From Austropuccinia psidii (Eukaryota; Basidiomycota; Pucciniomycetes; Pucciniales; Sphaerophragmiaceae): 64,000 nucleotides of DNA. The first letter of the stretch is position 1. Every line of letters begins with the position of its first letter. The DNA is taken from positions 41,936,082-42,000,081 of the forward strand of contig JALGQZ010000001.1 of assembly GCA_023105745.1 (NCBI GenBank). Reading direction: 5' to 3'. A program made the translations under genes and the position numbers. Of this stretch, positions 12,341-23,268 are shown one piece after another. The notes beneath the pieces were generated by a model, which made no database searches, had not been told where the DNA came from, and saw nothing but the letters and a program-made list of their open reading frames with translations.

Positions 12341-14307
12341 TGTGAACCTTTGAGATATGACCACATACCCAAAAAGGTCACAAGAAATATTTAAAATAAT
12401 TATACATTAAAAATAATTACCTTAAAATTACAAAAATGCCATAAATTGGCATAAAACCTGGTTTAACTTAAAAACCAATGAATAAAAATGTGAAAAAAAT
12501 TATACCATTGGATTCCCAATGGTAAAATACACATATACCATTTTTATGGCATATCTGTAAAGTCAATATTTAATGAGTTATAAGTAATAATACCTTATAA
12601 AAAACATAAATCCTTAATTATTTCAAATACCAATGCAAAAACATGTGAAAAAAATGGTATTATTAGATTATCCATAAAAATCCACACATAAAACAATTAA
12701 GAAGCTAATCTCCAAAGTCAATACTTAAGGAGTTAAGCTGAATATACACACTTTTTTGGTCAATGCATATATTAAAGGATTTTAGCTAATATCTTTTGAA
12801 ATATGCATGATAGAGTGATGAACCAAAAATAAAGTAACAACGTAATTACTGTAGGAATACAGAAATGAACTTTATTCCACAAGTTATAAACAAGGTTAAA
12901 ACTTGTAAGGGATTATTGATTAAAATAAATAGAGCTGTTGACCACTTTGTTGTGAAAGTGGTCCTAACTTAAAAAAAAGTAGAAATTTGGATTCTACTAG
13001 TTCATTTGTGAAGAATTATGTATTTTTCATTATAATATTCAAGGTATAACCCCTTGAAATCATGGTTTGAAGTTTAAAATATTAAATTTCAACAGAAAAG
13101 ATGAGTTACAAGAAAAATCATCAAAAATAGAGTTTTGATGATGTAATGAAATGCTCTTGGAAGCATAATACGGTTATGCCAAGCTATTAGAATTCACTCT
13201 CTGAATTGCTGTATTGTGCAAAACTTCAAAGTTATTAAGGATCAAAGTTTGAGCTTAATTTGATCATTTATGATCACTCACTGTAACCTTAAATTAAGTT
13301 CAACAGTCATATGAGTGATAAAATTGGTGAATAATGTTAGTTTATGATTCAAACTAATAAAATACACAAAGTTTGGGGTTCTTCCAAGCCTTGACATCAT
13401 CAAACTTAGAGTTATAGTAATAACTCTAAATAATGGCGTAATAATGAGATAATATGGTTTGATCATGATGTAATCATCACCAAACCTTAAAATATTGATC
13501 AATTCCAGTGGATATGATCAGTGAACGTCTAATAGAAGCCTTTTGGACTCTAGGAGGAAGGAATTTAATATAAATAGAGCTCTTTTTACTCTATTTCCCC
13601 CTCAGATGCTTACAAAACATTAAATCATTAAATAAAAAGGTAATTTGTTTATTCTTTATATATAAAGCTTTTATATTATTAAAGACCAAAGATAATCTTA
13701 TAATAATATTCATCTTTGACGTGATTATTGCAATTATGTAATTGTTTTGTTTAAATTTCTCTTAAAAACCTCAATTCCACGTAAAACCAAGAAAATTTGT
13801 AATTTCTCTTAAATTTTATTGTAACTACAATTTAAATAAGTTGTAATTACATTTCTAGGCTTAAAAGTATTCAAAATTATTATATTAGGCATTAAAAGTA
13901 GGTTATTTCTCTTATTATAATAATTTTTCTCTATTATTACTTTTAATAATTCTATAATTGATATAAATAGTATTTATATTAATCTATAACTTTAATGTTG
14001 GTAATATTATTGTTATTAATTGTTTTTTATTAATAAAAAGAAATTTTTTTACGGCTTTATTATTTGTTGGTAACAATAATAAAGTGCTTTTAAATATATT
14101 AATTATCTTATATTAATATATTTATTATATATATATTATTTTTTAGAATATAAATTGTATTATTATATTTATTTAATAATATAATTATAATAATTCTTTA
14201 TTATTCTGATTACTTTTATCTTATTTATTTCATTTATAAGGACATTCATAGTACAATAAGTAAAATATTAGTAATTTTTACTTATTGTTTCATAGTAAAA
14301 CCTTACA
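12341..14307 (+). repeat. Solo LTR, family A, with TSD TTCAG
   Basis: A 1967-bp block starting TGTGAACCTTTGAG and ending CCTTACA. It matches, along its whole length, the LTR at 42282-44277. It is flanked by the direct repeat TTCAG (12336-12340 and 14308-14312), so it is a complete LTR left after recombination between two LTRs of a full element. It sits inside the protease region of element F. Orientation is plus, as in full element A. There is no coding content. Confidence 0.93.
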
Positions 14308-14312
14308 TTCAG

Positions 14313-16026
14313 AGAATTAGATGGAAGAAGATTATGCATACCTATATGCTCACCAGAAGGCAAAGGATGGAATGCAAAACCACCAAAGGGAATGGAGATA
14401 TGTCATATTAAAAAAGTTGAGGAAATAGAAGCACCAGATAAAAATGAAGAATCAAGGTTTGAGGAAATACACCCAGAAGATGTACAAGAAATGGAAGAAA
14501 AACAATAAAATTCAGGAATATATGAAGAAAATGTTTTGGAAGGTTAAGAGCAGAGGAAGAAAGAAGATAAATCTGAAATTATCCTCAATATGGAAGAATA
14601 CCCTAGCATAAATAAAGGGCTAGAACAGAGAAAGGACTATAAAGCTAAGAGTTTGTTCAAGAATATCTCATAGAAATATGGCAAACAGGGTACCATGTGG
14701 AAGAAGAAAAAAGAAACCATTTTAAAAGAAGATTACTCCAGTACTCCAAAAATGAAAAAACAACCAAAGATAAAAGTATTTCTTTCAAAAATTGTCAGTA
14801 AGATAAAAAGGAATCATCAAGATTCAATTAAATGGGATTTTCAATTTTCAGGAGAAGGACCAACCTCAGAAGAAGAGTTAATAATGGAAGAAGAGATAAA
14901 TAATCAAATAAGATATCAACTCAACAGTATTACATTTGAAGCAGAATTAAAGAAGAAAGAACTAGAGTTACATTTGTCAAAGGAAATAAAAAGTAAAACC
15001 CAATCTGAAATAAACATAAATAATGTTAATAGGCAATTGAATAATATGGATTTATCAGAAAAAAGTATTGAAGCAAAAATGAAGAGAAGTAAGAAAAGAG
15101 AATCCATGTATATGACTTGGAAGGGAAAGAGGCCAGTGAAAAGGATTTAATTGAAAATATACTTACAGAAAATCATAATGTTGGAATTGATCATAACTTT
15201 AGAAAATTTTCAACCACTTATATAAGACTGGGATATGAGACAATACAAATTATGGCAATTTTGGATGAAAATTCACCATTAAAAATTATACCTATAAAAA
15301 TGGCAACAGAAATTGGTATAGTACTCAAGAATACTCAAATTCATTGATGGAAGAATCATATTTTAACAAATAAAACAGCTGGAAAGGGTTTGGTAACATT
15401 TAAAGCTGGAGAAACTACTCATTTAAAATTTTCAACAAGAATATTTGATTTTGTTGTTTTGGGACAACAATTTTGTGATTGGTTTGATGAAGTAAGAAGA
15501 TTAAATAATTTACCTCAAGAAAAAGGGAAGAATAAGGAATTAAGAATGTAAAGATTGGGAAGTAAAGTATACAATAGTAATACCTTAGAAGAAGAAGACA
15601 AGGGATATGGGAATTTGGATTTAGAAGAATATGAAAAATTATTACAAAAACAGTATACAATGGGATACTATTATGATAAGCAAAGAAAAGAAGAAAGTGG
15701 TTCAGGAGAAAAATTGGACTATTTCAGTGACAGAATTAAGGAAAATTATGGAATAAATAAACCAATGGATGAAGAATACTTAAAACTGACAGAAAATCAA
15801 GGGAATAATGATGAAGGAATTCAACAAAGCCATCAAACATTCAGTTTTGCATTATCAGACTATAATGGAGAACAAAATATGGAATTTAATAATTATTCTT
15901 TGTTAAATAAGCCAATACCTGAGGAAGCAGTGAATTGTGAAGAATTAATTTTTGGAAGAAACTTGGAAGAAAAAGAAGGAAGTGTTACTAGATCTTCAAG
16001 TCCAGTTCTGAAGGAAAATTTATATG
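14313..16026 (+). pseudogene. Element F, part 2: charged linker and second retropepsin-like domain
   Basis: The F frame resumes directly after the TSD of the solo LTR. It first gives a basic segment (WNAKPPKGMEICHIKK), then a long Lys/Glu-rich, coiled-coil-like stretch (14700-15110). At about 15225-15500 is a second retropepsin-like pattern: MAILDENSPLKIIP where a DTG/DSG motif would be, followed about 70 codons later by FVVLGQQF. The Asp is kept but Thr/Ser-Gly is replaced, so this domain is probably not catalytic. An acidic tail follows to 16026. In-frame stops occur (for example near 14508, 14547, 14671, 15148 and 15345). The frame breaks at the solo LTR at 16027 and resumes at 36617. Confidence 0.55.
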
Positions 16027-17101
16027 TGTCACAATCCTGTGAAAAGACCCCTCTCAATTGGTGTTTATGGCAATTCAAGCCTTGACCAATATATTGCCAA
16101 TTTGGAAATATTCTCATTATTATGCCATTTGAACCCTTGTGGTGGGGAATGGAATTTTGGCCATATCCTGCACCATAGGCCTCCTTGGCCAATTCTCAAT
16201 CCCACTAACCCCCAGGCCAATACCTTATTTCTGGGCCTGGGGGGGTCATTTATCCTTTCAGGGGCCTCTGGCCCCTCTAACCCAATACAGGGCTTTTGGC
16301 CCACCCCCTTTGATTAGGGGGTATGGGGCCCAAATGGCATATTTGGGCCATTCAGGCCCCCTACAGCTTCTACAGTCTGCAGTCTGCAAGCCATGGGGCC
16401 AATGAGGCACCTTTTGGCCGGATTCCAATGAGGCAAAGGGGGCATTCCAGTAGCCCCCAATTCCATGTTGGTACCAAACCACAAGTGGGCACACCTGAGC
16501 CTATTTTTGGCCATAATCCCAGAAGACCCAAGATGGCCAAAGACCCCAAGGACCCAAGACACTCAAATTGGCCATAGTGGCCATATTCCCTCAAGACTCT
16601 ATCCATGGCCTCTGGCAGTCATCAGAGGCCCCCAGCCACCTTCATAAGGTTTTTCCCCTCAATATCAGGGAAAACCCTTGGCCCAACTCAATGGATCCAG
16701 GCCTGCAAGAACCAAAGGTGGTGCATATATTGTATTATATACTATTATGCACCATTTTTCCTCAGCAATTTAATGGTTATGGTTTCAGGACTCAATTATT
16801 CCATTTCAAGTCAAGTCCCCAAATTCATCCCCCACTTCAAAGGAAGGCTCCAGCTCCTCAGTCTTACATTCTATGGCAGTGACCAGAAGACCATTCAAAG
16901 ACTCTAACTCCCTGGCCCTCCGGGTGGTAGTATTTCATCTCAGGACTCTTCAAGACAGTTATTCCAGGATGGTTGTTGAACATCAAGACAGTTTTAAAGG
17001 CATAAAGCACTTCAGCACTCCTTGGAAAATTCACCTCTTCCATACAGGATGTATTCAGGCAACCTGTATGGAATTGACCCTTTTGGGACAATCCCTATTC
17101 C
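16027..17101 (-). repeat. Solo LTR, family E, left part (split by element B)
   Basis: Begins TGTCACAATCCTGTG. With 36064-36611 it makes one LTR of about 1.62 kb whose far end reads GAGCCCCTGTGAAA. The two outer ends are flanked by ATATG (16022-16026 and 36612-36616). Its far end, read on the minus strand, closely matches the start of the C-family LTR (TGTCACAGGGGCTCTTGG), so the orientation is minus and E is a close relative of C. This part is unusually GC-rich for the window and full of GGCC, TGGCC and GGCCA words. Several overlapping open frames here are compositional artefacts. Confidence 0.85.
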
Positions 17102-17877
17102 TGTCACAGGGGCTCTTCTAAATGAAGAGGGCCTGGCACTCAGTGAACAGACTTACTTATGGAGGGCTCAAATGAAATACTCAAATGATAAGAGTAATGA
17201 AATAAGATAATATTTTCCTACTCATAAAATAATAAGAATTAAAAGATATGAGAGGAAAACAAAAGCAACAATAAAGAGCCAACCACAAATAATGCTGTAC
17301 CACTGTTTCAACCTGTTCAGAAAAGAGAAAAGGATTAATGAAGGATATGGCCACCAGGACTCTACTGAACAGGTGAGGGAAGGCAAAGACTAACTTCATA
17401 AATAATAAAATAATATTTCTTAATGAGAAATAAAATAATATTAAATAATAAATCCAATATCTTAATTAACTGGGGAAAAACCCCCAGGCGGATGAAGAGG
17501 GGCTGGTATATGTGAGAAATACCAGCCTTGGGGTTTGAGTGTTGAGATACTGGCCTGTATGCTGGAAGAAGTTGGATGTGGGATTGAATCCTGTATTGGT
17601 GAATCCAATACAGGTTATACAGTCAATACAGGTATTTGCGCCTGTATTGATTACAGGCCTGTATTTGGTGAATCCTGTATTTGGGTCTTTCCTGTATGAA
17701 ACTGTATTGAGGTCTGAAAACTGTATTTGGAGAATGTTGAATGAAACCCCCTTGCTGATTGGGTTTTGAAGGGTATCAATGAAATAATGATTGTTTTTGA
17801 TTGGGTTTTGAAGGGTATCAATGAAGTAATGATTGTTGAAAATGATTGGCAATGCCCCTGCCTCCTTGGCTGTGACA
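17102..17877 (-). repeat. 3' LTR of element B
   Basis: Starts TGTCACAG and ends CTGTGACA, a perfect 8-bp terminal inverted repeat. It pairs with 35283-36058. Inside are at least ten copies of the word CTGTATT/AATACAG between 17550 and 17735 and a 42-bp tandem duplication at 17757-17840. Adjacent internal DNA on the minus strand ends in a purine run (AAGAGGGGGATAA), the polypurine tract, which identifies this as the 3' LTR. Confidence 0.93.
17757..17840. repeat. 42-bp tandem duplication in the B LTR
   Basis: Two adjacent copies of a unit beginning GATTGGGTTTTGAAGGGTA, differing at a few bases. The same duplication is present in the other B LTR, so it predates this insertion and belongs to the family. 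Position in the LTR suggests U3 enhancer-type or transcript-end function, but that is a guess. Confidence 0.85.
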
Positions 17878-19732
17878 TTATCCCCCTCTTGAAATTAGTG
17901 AGCTCTGAGAACCATAAGTATAGTGAGTCTTGATGAGCTTGCAATCAATCCATACAGTTCTTTCCCCCAATTCCTTAAATTTATCCCATTAACTTTCTTC
18001 TTCAATCAATACTCAAACAAATCTTCACTTGATCACTTGTAGGTATTTTCCCCTTGATCTTGATTGTGAATTCCCTCTTTTACTTCAAAATGCTTTCATT
18101 CTTCTTAAAATTTCTTCATTCTTGTCTTGAGTGTCTTCACCAAACTTTTCTTGAGTCCTCATGGCTTTTGAAAAGTGGGTGACCTGGGTTTATGTCCCAA
18201 GAACACCTGATTTCATCATAATTTTAATCTTGAGAGTGTTGGCATAAGGTGGCCAATACTTGAGGTTTTGGACCATTTCAGAAGTCCTGGCCAAAATCCT
18301 TGATTTTGGGATTCAAGGGGATTTTGGCCAATTTGCGCAAAAATGCGCAAATGTGCATATATGCCATAATGGCATATAATGGTGAAAAAATTGAAAAAAC
18401 TTGATTGATGATGAAAAATTGGCCTTATAAAGTATCCTGGCCATTTTGCGCATTTTTGTGCAAAGTGCGCAAATGCGCATATATGCCATAATGGCATATA
18501 TTGGTGAAAAAATTGAAAAAGTTGATTAATGATGGAAAAATGGCCTATAAGGTGTTCTGGCCATTTTGTGCAAAATGCACAAAGTGCGCAAATGCGCAAT
18601 TATGATGAAATTGGCCAAAAAAGGCCTTTTGAAGCCTTCTGACAAGATAAACAGGCCTTTTGCGCAAAAGTGCGCAAATGCACAAAAATGTGCAAAATGC
18701 GCAAAATTGCGCAAAATGCACAAATTTGCCAATATGCCTAATTAAGCATATTTTGATGAAAAATGATAAAACTGAGCTATTTTGAAGTTTTGAGGTTTGA
18801 TATGGCCATTTGTGCCAAAGTGCATAATTCATGAAATTGGCCAATTGGGCCATTTGAAGAAGGGGTTTCCTTTTTGATCTTGATTTCTTCCTGAATGTCT
18901 TTCTTCTTATCTCCTCCTTGAATGGTCAATTGCCATAGATGCCTTGGTGATTGGGTTTTTGGCTTTCAATTTTGATCCTCAGGAATGAGTTTAAGGCTGA
19001 CTTGAAGAAGTTTTGATGAGGGTTATCTGTAGGTGGTCTTTACCATTACTAGTGTTTTGCTCTTTAATTATTGAATGAATTGACTCCCCAAGCGTGATAT
19101 GGGAGTGATGACTACTGCTTTTTGAGATAAGAAATAAAAATAAAAATAAAAATAAAAATAAAAGATACAAGTAAAAGAAAATGAAATAAAAAATAAAAAT
19201 GAAAAGAATTGAGAGAAAAAGAGAGTAATGAAAGAAGTAAGAAATGCCTGAGGGTTGTCCTTCTTGTGGTGAGCTGCTTGATTTTGGCCAAAATTTTCTG
19301 AAAGATCAAATCAAGCATTTGATGCTCACAGCATGGCCAAGGTAATGTTTTACAAGAAGTAGACCCCTCAGGGATGCATACCAGGAGATGGAACTTACTT
19401 TCAAAACTTCCACTCCCCACCAAGCACCATAAATGAAAAGAAATTATGCCATAACATGAATTGTGGTACTGAATGTCTTGAAGGATAATTTATGGCATGA
19501 TTAAAGAGGGAAAAGAAAATAAGAGATAGATTGGGCCATATCTTGATGAAAGGTCCAAATCTTGAGGGTATGATGTTGCAAGGCCTCTTGAGCCTGTCCA
19601 AAGAATTGAAAAGTTCTCACAAAGTGGCCAAGGTGATGCTTACAACAAATTTGGGTAGAATACCCCCTTAAAGGTGCATGCCAGGAGAGGAGCTTACTTT
19701 CATAAACTCCAATCCCCACCAAGCACCATAAA
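17878..19732 (-). other. Long 3' noncoding region of element B
   Basis: Between the chromodomain stop and the 3' LTR lie about 1.85 kb without conserved coding content. It starts (plus orientation) with the polypurine tract complement TTATCCCCCTCTTGAAA at 17878. It contains the TGCGCA-rich array at 18300-18730, an A/T-rich AAAAAT microsatellite near 19130-19200, and two imperfect copies of a roughly 110-bp segment at about 19318-19430 and 19610-19735. Such a long 3' region is unusual for gypsy elements, and element C has the same layout. Confidence 0.6.
18300..18730. repeat. TGCGCA-rich array with 120-bp tandem units
   Basis: The self-complementary word TGCGCA, usually as TGCGCAAA or TTTGCGCA, recurs many times. 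Part of the array is a tandem of two and a half to three units of about 120 bp starting near 18320, 18437 and 18558. Each unit runs from CTGGCCATTTTGCGCA through ATATGCCATAATGGCATAT to a GAAAAAATTGAAAAA stretch. CpG is otherwise rare in this element, so its retention inside TGCGCA stands out. The open frames across it are shadows of the repeat. Confidence 0.8.
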
Positions 19733-19735
19733 TCA
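19318..19735 (-). repeat. Duplicated 3'-region segment shared with element C
   Basis: Two imperfect copies of a segment that, on the plus strand, runs from GCTCACA..TGGCCAAGGT through a TAGA(CCCC/ATACCCC) block and CATGCCAGGAG to CCACCAAGCACCATAAA. Copies are at about 19318-19430 and 19610-19735. Element C carries two equivalents at about 47571-47683 and 47830-47950. Conservation between two diverged families suggests a functional nucleic-acid element. Confidence 0.7.
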
Positions 19736-21232
19736 AACTCTTGAGGCATTTGGGCCAGGCTTTTCTGGATACAAAGTCTGAAAATCCTTGACAAGGTCTG
19801 GGGAGTTGGTAAGGTCGGAAGCTGGTTCCCAAGTTGTTCTTTCTGGGTCTTCATTGAATCCTTCCAACTCCACTAAATACCATAATGAACCTCTCTTGAG
19901 TTTTGAGTCCAGAACCTGAGCCACTTCCCATTCTTATTGCTCTTCCACTATTACTGGAGGTGGTGGCAATTGGTGTTGATTTGGGATAGTTGATTGCTTC
20001 ACTGGCTCTAACAAGGACACATGGAAAACAGGGTGAACTGACTTCCATTGTTGAGGCAACTTGAGGTGATATGCATGGCTGCCAATCTTCTTGAGAACTT
20101 CAAAGGGTCCCAACCATCTTTATGAAAGCTTCTTGGTGGGTCTTGTTGTCTTTATGTTCTTGGAAGCTAGCCATACTTTGTCCCCAGGTTGGAAATCAGG
20201 TGGAATTGCTCTATTTTTATCTGCATAATTCTTAAAACACTGTATTGCTGAATCTAATTCTTCTTTGACAACTTGCTGTACTGATTGGAGTTTTGATGAT
20301 AGATTTCCAGCAGGTGTAACTTGAGAAATGTGAATTGAATAAAAGCTGGGATTTCTTCCATAAATAGTGAAAAATGGAGACTGTTTTGTTGATGAATGTT
20401 CTGCATTATTATAGGCAAATTCAGCCAGAGGGAGCCAGGTGTGCCAGTCATCTTGATGGTAACTGACATACATCCAAAGATACTGTTCTAGAATCTGATT
20501 GACCCTCTCTGTCTGTCCATCTGTTTCAGGGTGAAAGGCAGTTGAAAGATCTCTTGATATCTTGAGCTGCTGACACAATTGAGTTCAAAATGATGAAACA
20601 AATAATGAACCTCTATCACTAACAATACTAATTGAAAGACCATGTTTGGAAAAGACATAATTAATGAATATTTGAGCTAATTCCAAAGCAGTGATTGTTG
20701 AATAAGTTGGAATAAATATTTCCATTTTTGAAAATCTGTCTACAACTACTAAAATTAAATCAAAGTTTCTTGACAAGGGCAATTGAGTGATAAATTCCAT
20801 TGATAAAGAATTCCAAGGACCAGATGGAATTTGAAGAGGCTTGAGTAACCCAAACTTCATATGGTGGATGTTCTTGTTTCTTGAACATTGCTGACATGAG
20901 GACACATAGTCCTTGATGATTTGATTCATGCCAGCGCAATAAAAATCCCTCTTGATGAGCTTGAGGGTCTTCTCCTGGCCAGGATGGCCAGCCAATGGTG
21001 AGTCATGACGCTTTTGAAGAATGTCCAATTGAATTTCATGATTGCTTGGGATGACTACTCTATCTTTGAACAATAATAATTTTGCTTGAGGTTCAAGAGA
21101 ATATTCTGGGACTGATTCTCCTCTTGCTAATTTCTTGAGGATTTCCTTATAATCTTTGTCTTGCCATACTTGACTTTGAATTTGATCAACTACATCTGAA
21201 AAAATATCAACTTTTATTGAAAAGAATCTTGA
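19733..21232 (-). pseudogene. Element B integrase and chromodomain
   Basis: Continues the Gag-Pol frame. Order: zinc-binding H-H-C-C region (HDSPLAGH.. then CQQC), catalytic core, GPY/F-type C-terminal region (KSVHPVFHVSLLEP), and a chromodomain at about 19740-19930 (SLWYLVELEGF, TTWEPASDL). The chromodomain would steer insertion toward marked chromatin. The first catalytic Asp of the core is replaced by Glu (SMEFI); the second (VSDRGSLF) and the Glu (TDGQTER) remain. In-frame stops: TGA near 20583, TAA near 20120 and TAA near 19935. It integrated the cDNA copy in life but is dead as read. Confidence 0.85.
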
Positions 21233-21235
21233 CTC

Positions 21236-23268
21236 TTAAATTTCATTTTGCTTGAGAACTTGATGAAAATTTTGAGGATTCTTGCTGATGAAATCCACCC
21301 CCCTCTCTGGGTACATGTCATCCCGACGTGACAAGGCATCTGGTAAAGTGGCCAGCCTGCCTGGGCGGTAAGTGATGATAAAGTGGAATTCAGACAGAAA
21401 TTCTGCCCATCGGGCTTGACGACGAGTAAGGACTTTAGAGGACATAAAATACTGAAGGGACTCTACAATAGTTGGTAGAGAAGGATTAAAATGAGAGAGA
21501 ATAGGAGCAGTGGTGAAAGCTTCTTTGAGTATTTGAAACTGACTAAGAGCTTCCTCATTGAAGATAAAGGGAGAATATTTTTTAAGGAGGGAAGTGAGAG
21601 CAGAGATTTTTTTGGAATAATTTTTAATGAAACAACGATAAAAGTTGGCAAAGCCAAGAAAGGATTGAAGGGCCTTGATGTTCTTGGGCTGAGGCCAATT
21701 GAGGATTTGTTGAACGTTTGAAGAATCCATCTTGAGGCCATCACTTGAAACAACATAGCCCAAGTATTCCACACTTCAAGGCTTTAGCAAACAAATTATT
21801 GTCTCTCAGTCTTTGGAGAACAGAGGCCACATGTTTAACATGTTCATCCAAAGAGCTAGAGAAGACCATAATATCATCTAAGTACACTACAAAAAAAATA
21901 TCCAAACAATCTGCAAAGATATCATTCACAAGATTTTGGAATGAAGCTGGAGCATTGGTTAAGCCAAATGGCATAACCAAATACTCATAACTACCATATT
22001 TGGTTCTAAAGGAAGTTAAATGCTCATCCCCCTCTTTAATTCTCAGGAGATTATAAGCACCACGCAGATCTATCTTGGAGAAGATAGTAGCACCGTTGAA
22101 TATGGTAAGAAGCTGGTTCATTGGAGGAACAGGATACCTGTTCTTCCTAGTGACAGCATTAAGTTTGCGGTAGTCAACACACAAACAAAGAACACCATCC
22201 TTTTTCTTAACAAAAAGGACAGGTGCTCCTGTTAAGGAGGAGCTTGGTCTGATGAAAGCTTTCTCTACATTCTCTGAAATGTAGGCCCGCAGTGTTTCTG
22301 ACTCATTCTTTGATAAAGAGTAGATAACACCAGCTGGAGGTAGAAGACCCTCCAATTTGATATGATGATCACAGGCACGGTGTGGAGGAAGTTTCTCTGC
22401 TTTAACTTTGGAGAATAAATCCAAATATTTGTGATAAGCAGGAGGGACTACCTTCAGCACAGTTTCAATCTCTTCTGGCTCTTCCTCCTCATCCCACTGC
22501 TCCTCCAGGGAGGCATGAAAAGATAAAGGAGGAAGGTCCATATCCCCTTGAAAGAGATGAAGTGAAGATATAGCAACATCTTCGCCAACATCTTTTATCT
22601 CTTTGAAGACTTCATCTCTTAATGGAAGTAATGACTGAGAGGGAAAAATGGAGGGGTTATGGACAGAAGGAGGAAGGGAAGGTGTCTTAAGTTCACCAAC
22701 CAGCGCAACACTGTTGACAGAAGTGGAAAAGTCATTACTAGTAGAAGAAATAATACCACTAGAATCCTTATGACTAGAATCATAGGTGATCAATCCACTT
22801 TTCCACTCATTAATGGGATTTAAATGGTAAAGAAAATCCTAGCCCAATATTAGGTCTTCTCCCTTGGGTGAATCTATGATAAAGAAATACCATTCAAAGC
22901 TTGGGAAGGAAGGTAAATCAACAACCCACTTGGTATAATGGGTGATGAACGAGGAAGTGGATTCACTGGAATCTAGGATGAAAAGAGGAATCTTTTCAGG
23001 GAGCTCTGACATGGTCAATGAGTACTTGAGAACACAATTCTTTGCAATAAAGGAGTTTGTAGCACCAGAATCAATGAGAATACTATAAAAAATATCAGAG
23101 ATTGAAGAAAAAATAAGAAATTTTAAAGATTTATTGACACTAGTATTCAGAGTGGACAATTGTGCTCTTGAAGGAAATAAGTGAGAACGATTGAACACAT
23201 CATTATTCCCACTAAGGATTTTCCCTGCTTGCTAGGGAAGCCTTTTGATGACCCTTGCCTATTCTCAG
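21236..23268 (-). pseudogene. Element B Gag end, protease, reverse transcriptase and truncated RNase H
   Basis: The frame follows directly from the Gag part after removal of element D and one TSD copy. The protease has ILIDSGATNSFIA (catalytic Asp kept). A TAG follows LILG near 22840. The reverse transcriptase (22500-21780) has DLRGAYNLLRI, MPFGLTNAPASFQ and YLDDIMVF. At about 21775 a short deletion removes the segment before YLGYVVSS and shifts the frame. The RNase H core is gone: VE joins SLQYFM directly, about 73 codons missing compared with element C, taking the TDAS, DKEL and TNHS motifs. A TAA at 21236-21238 separates this from integrase. Confidence 0.88.

Noticed and set aside
16024..16907. 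Many overlapping open frames of 75-100 codons on both strands
   Set aside because: They lie in the GC-rich solo LTR of family E, where stops are rare in every frame for compositional reasons.
18216..18853. Three overlapping minus-strand frames rich in His, Phe, Cys and Ala repeats
   Set aside because: They follow the 120-bp TGCGCA tandem units; the peptide repeats are a by-product of the DNA repeat and lie in the noncoding 3' region of element B.
19130..19170. AAAAAT microsatellite considered as a possible CRISPR-like or satellite array
   Set aside because: Simple six-base repeat with no spacers; ordinary microsatellite inside a retroelement 3' region.
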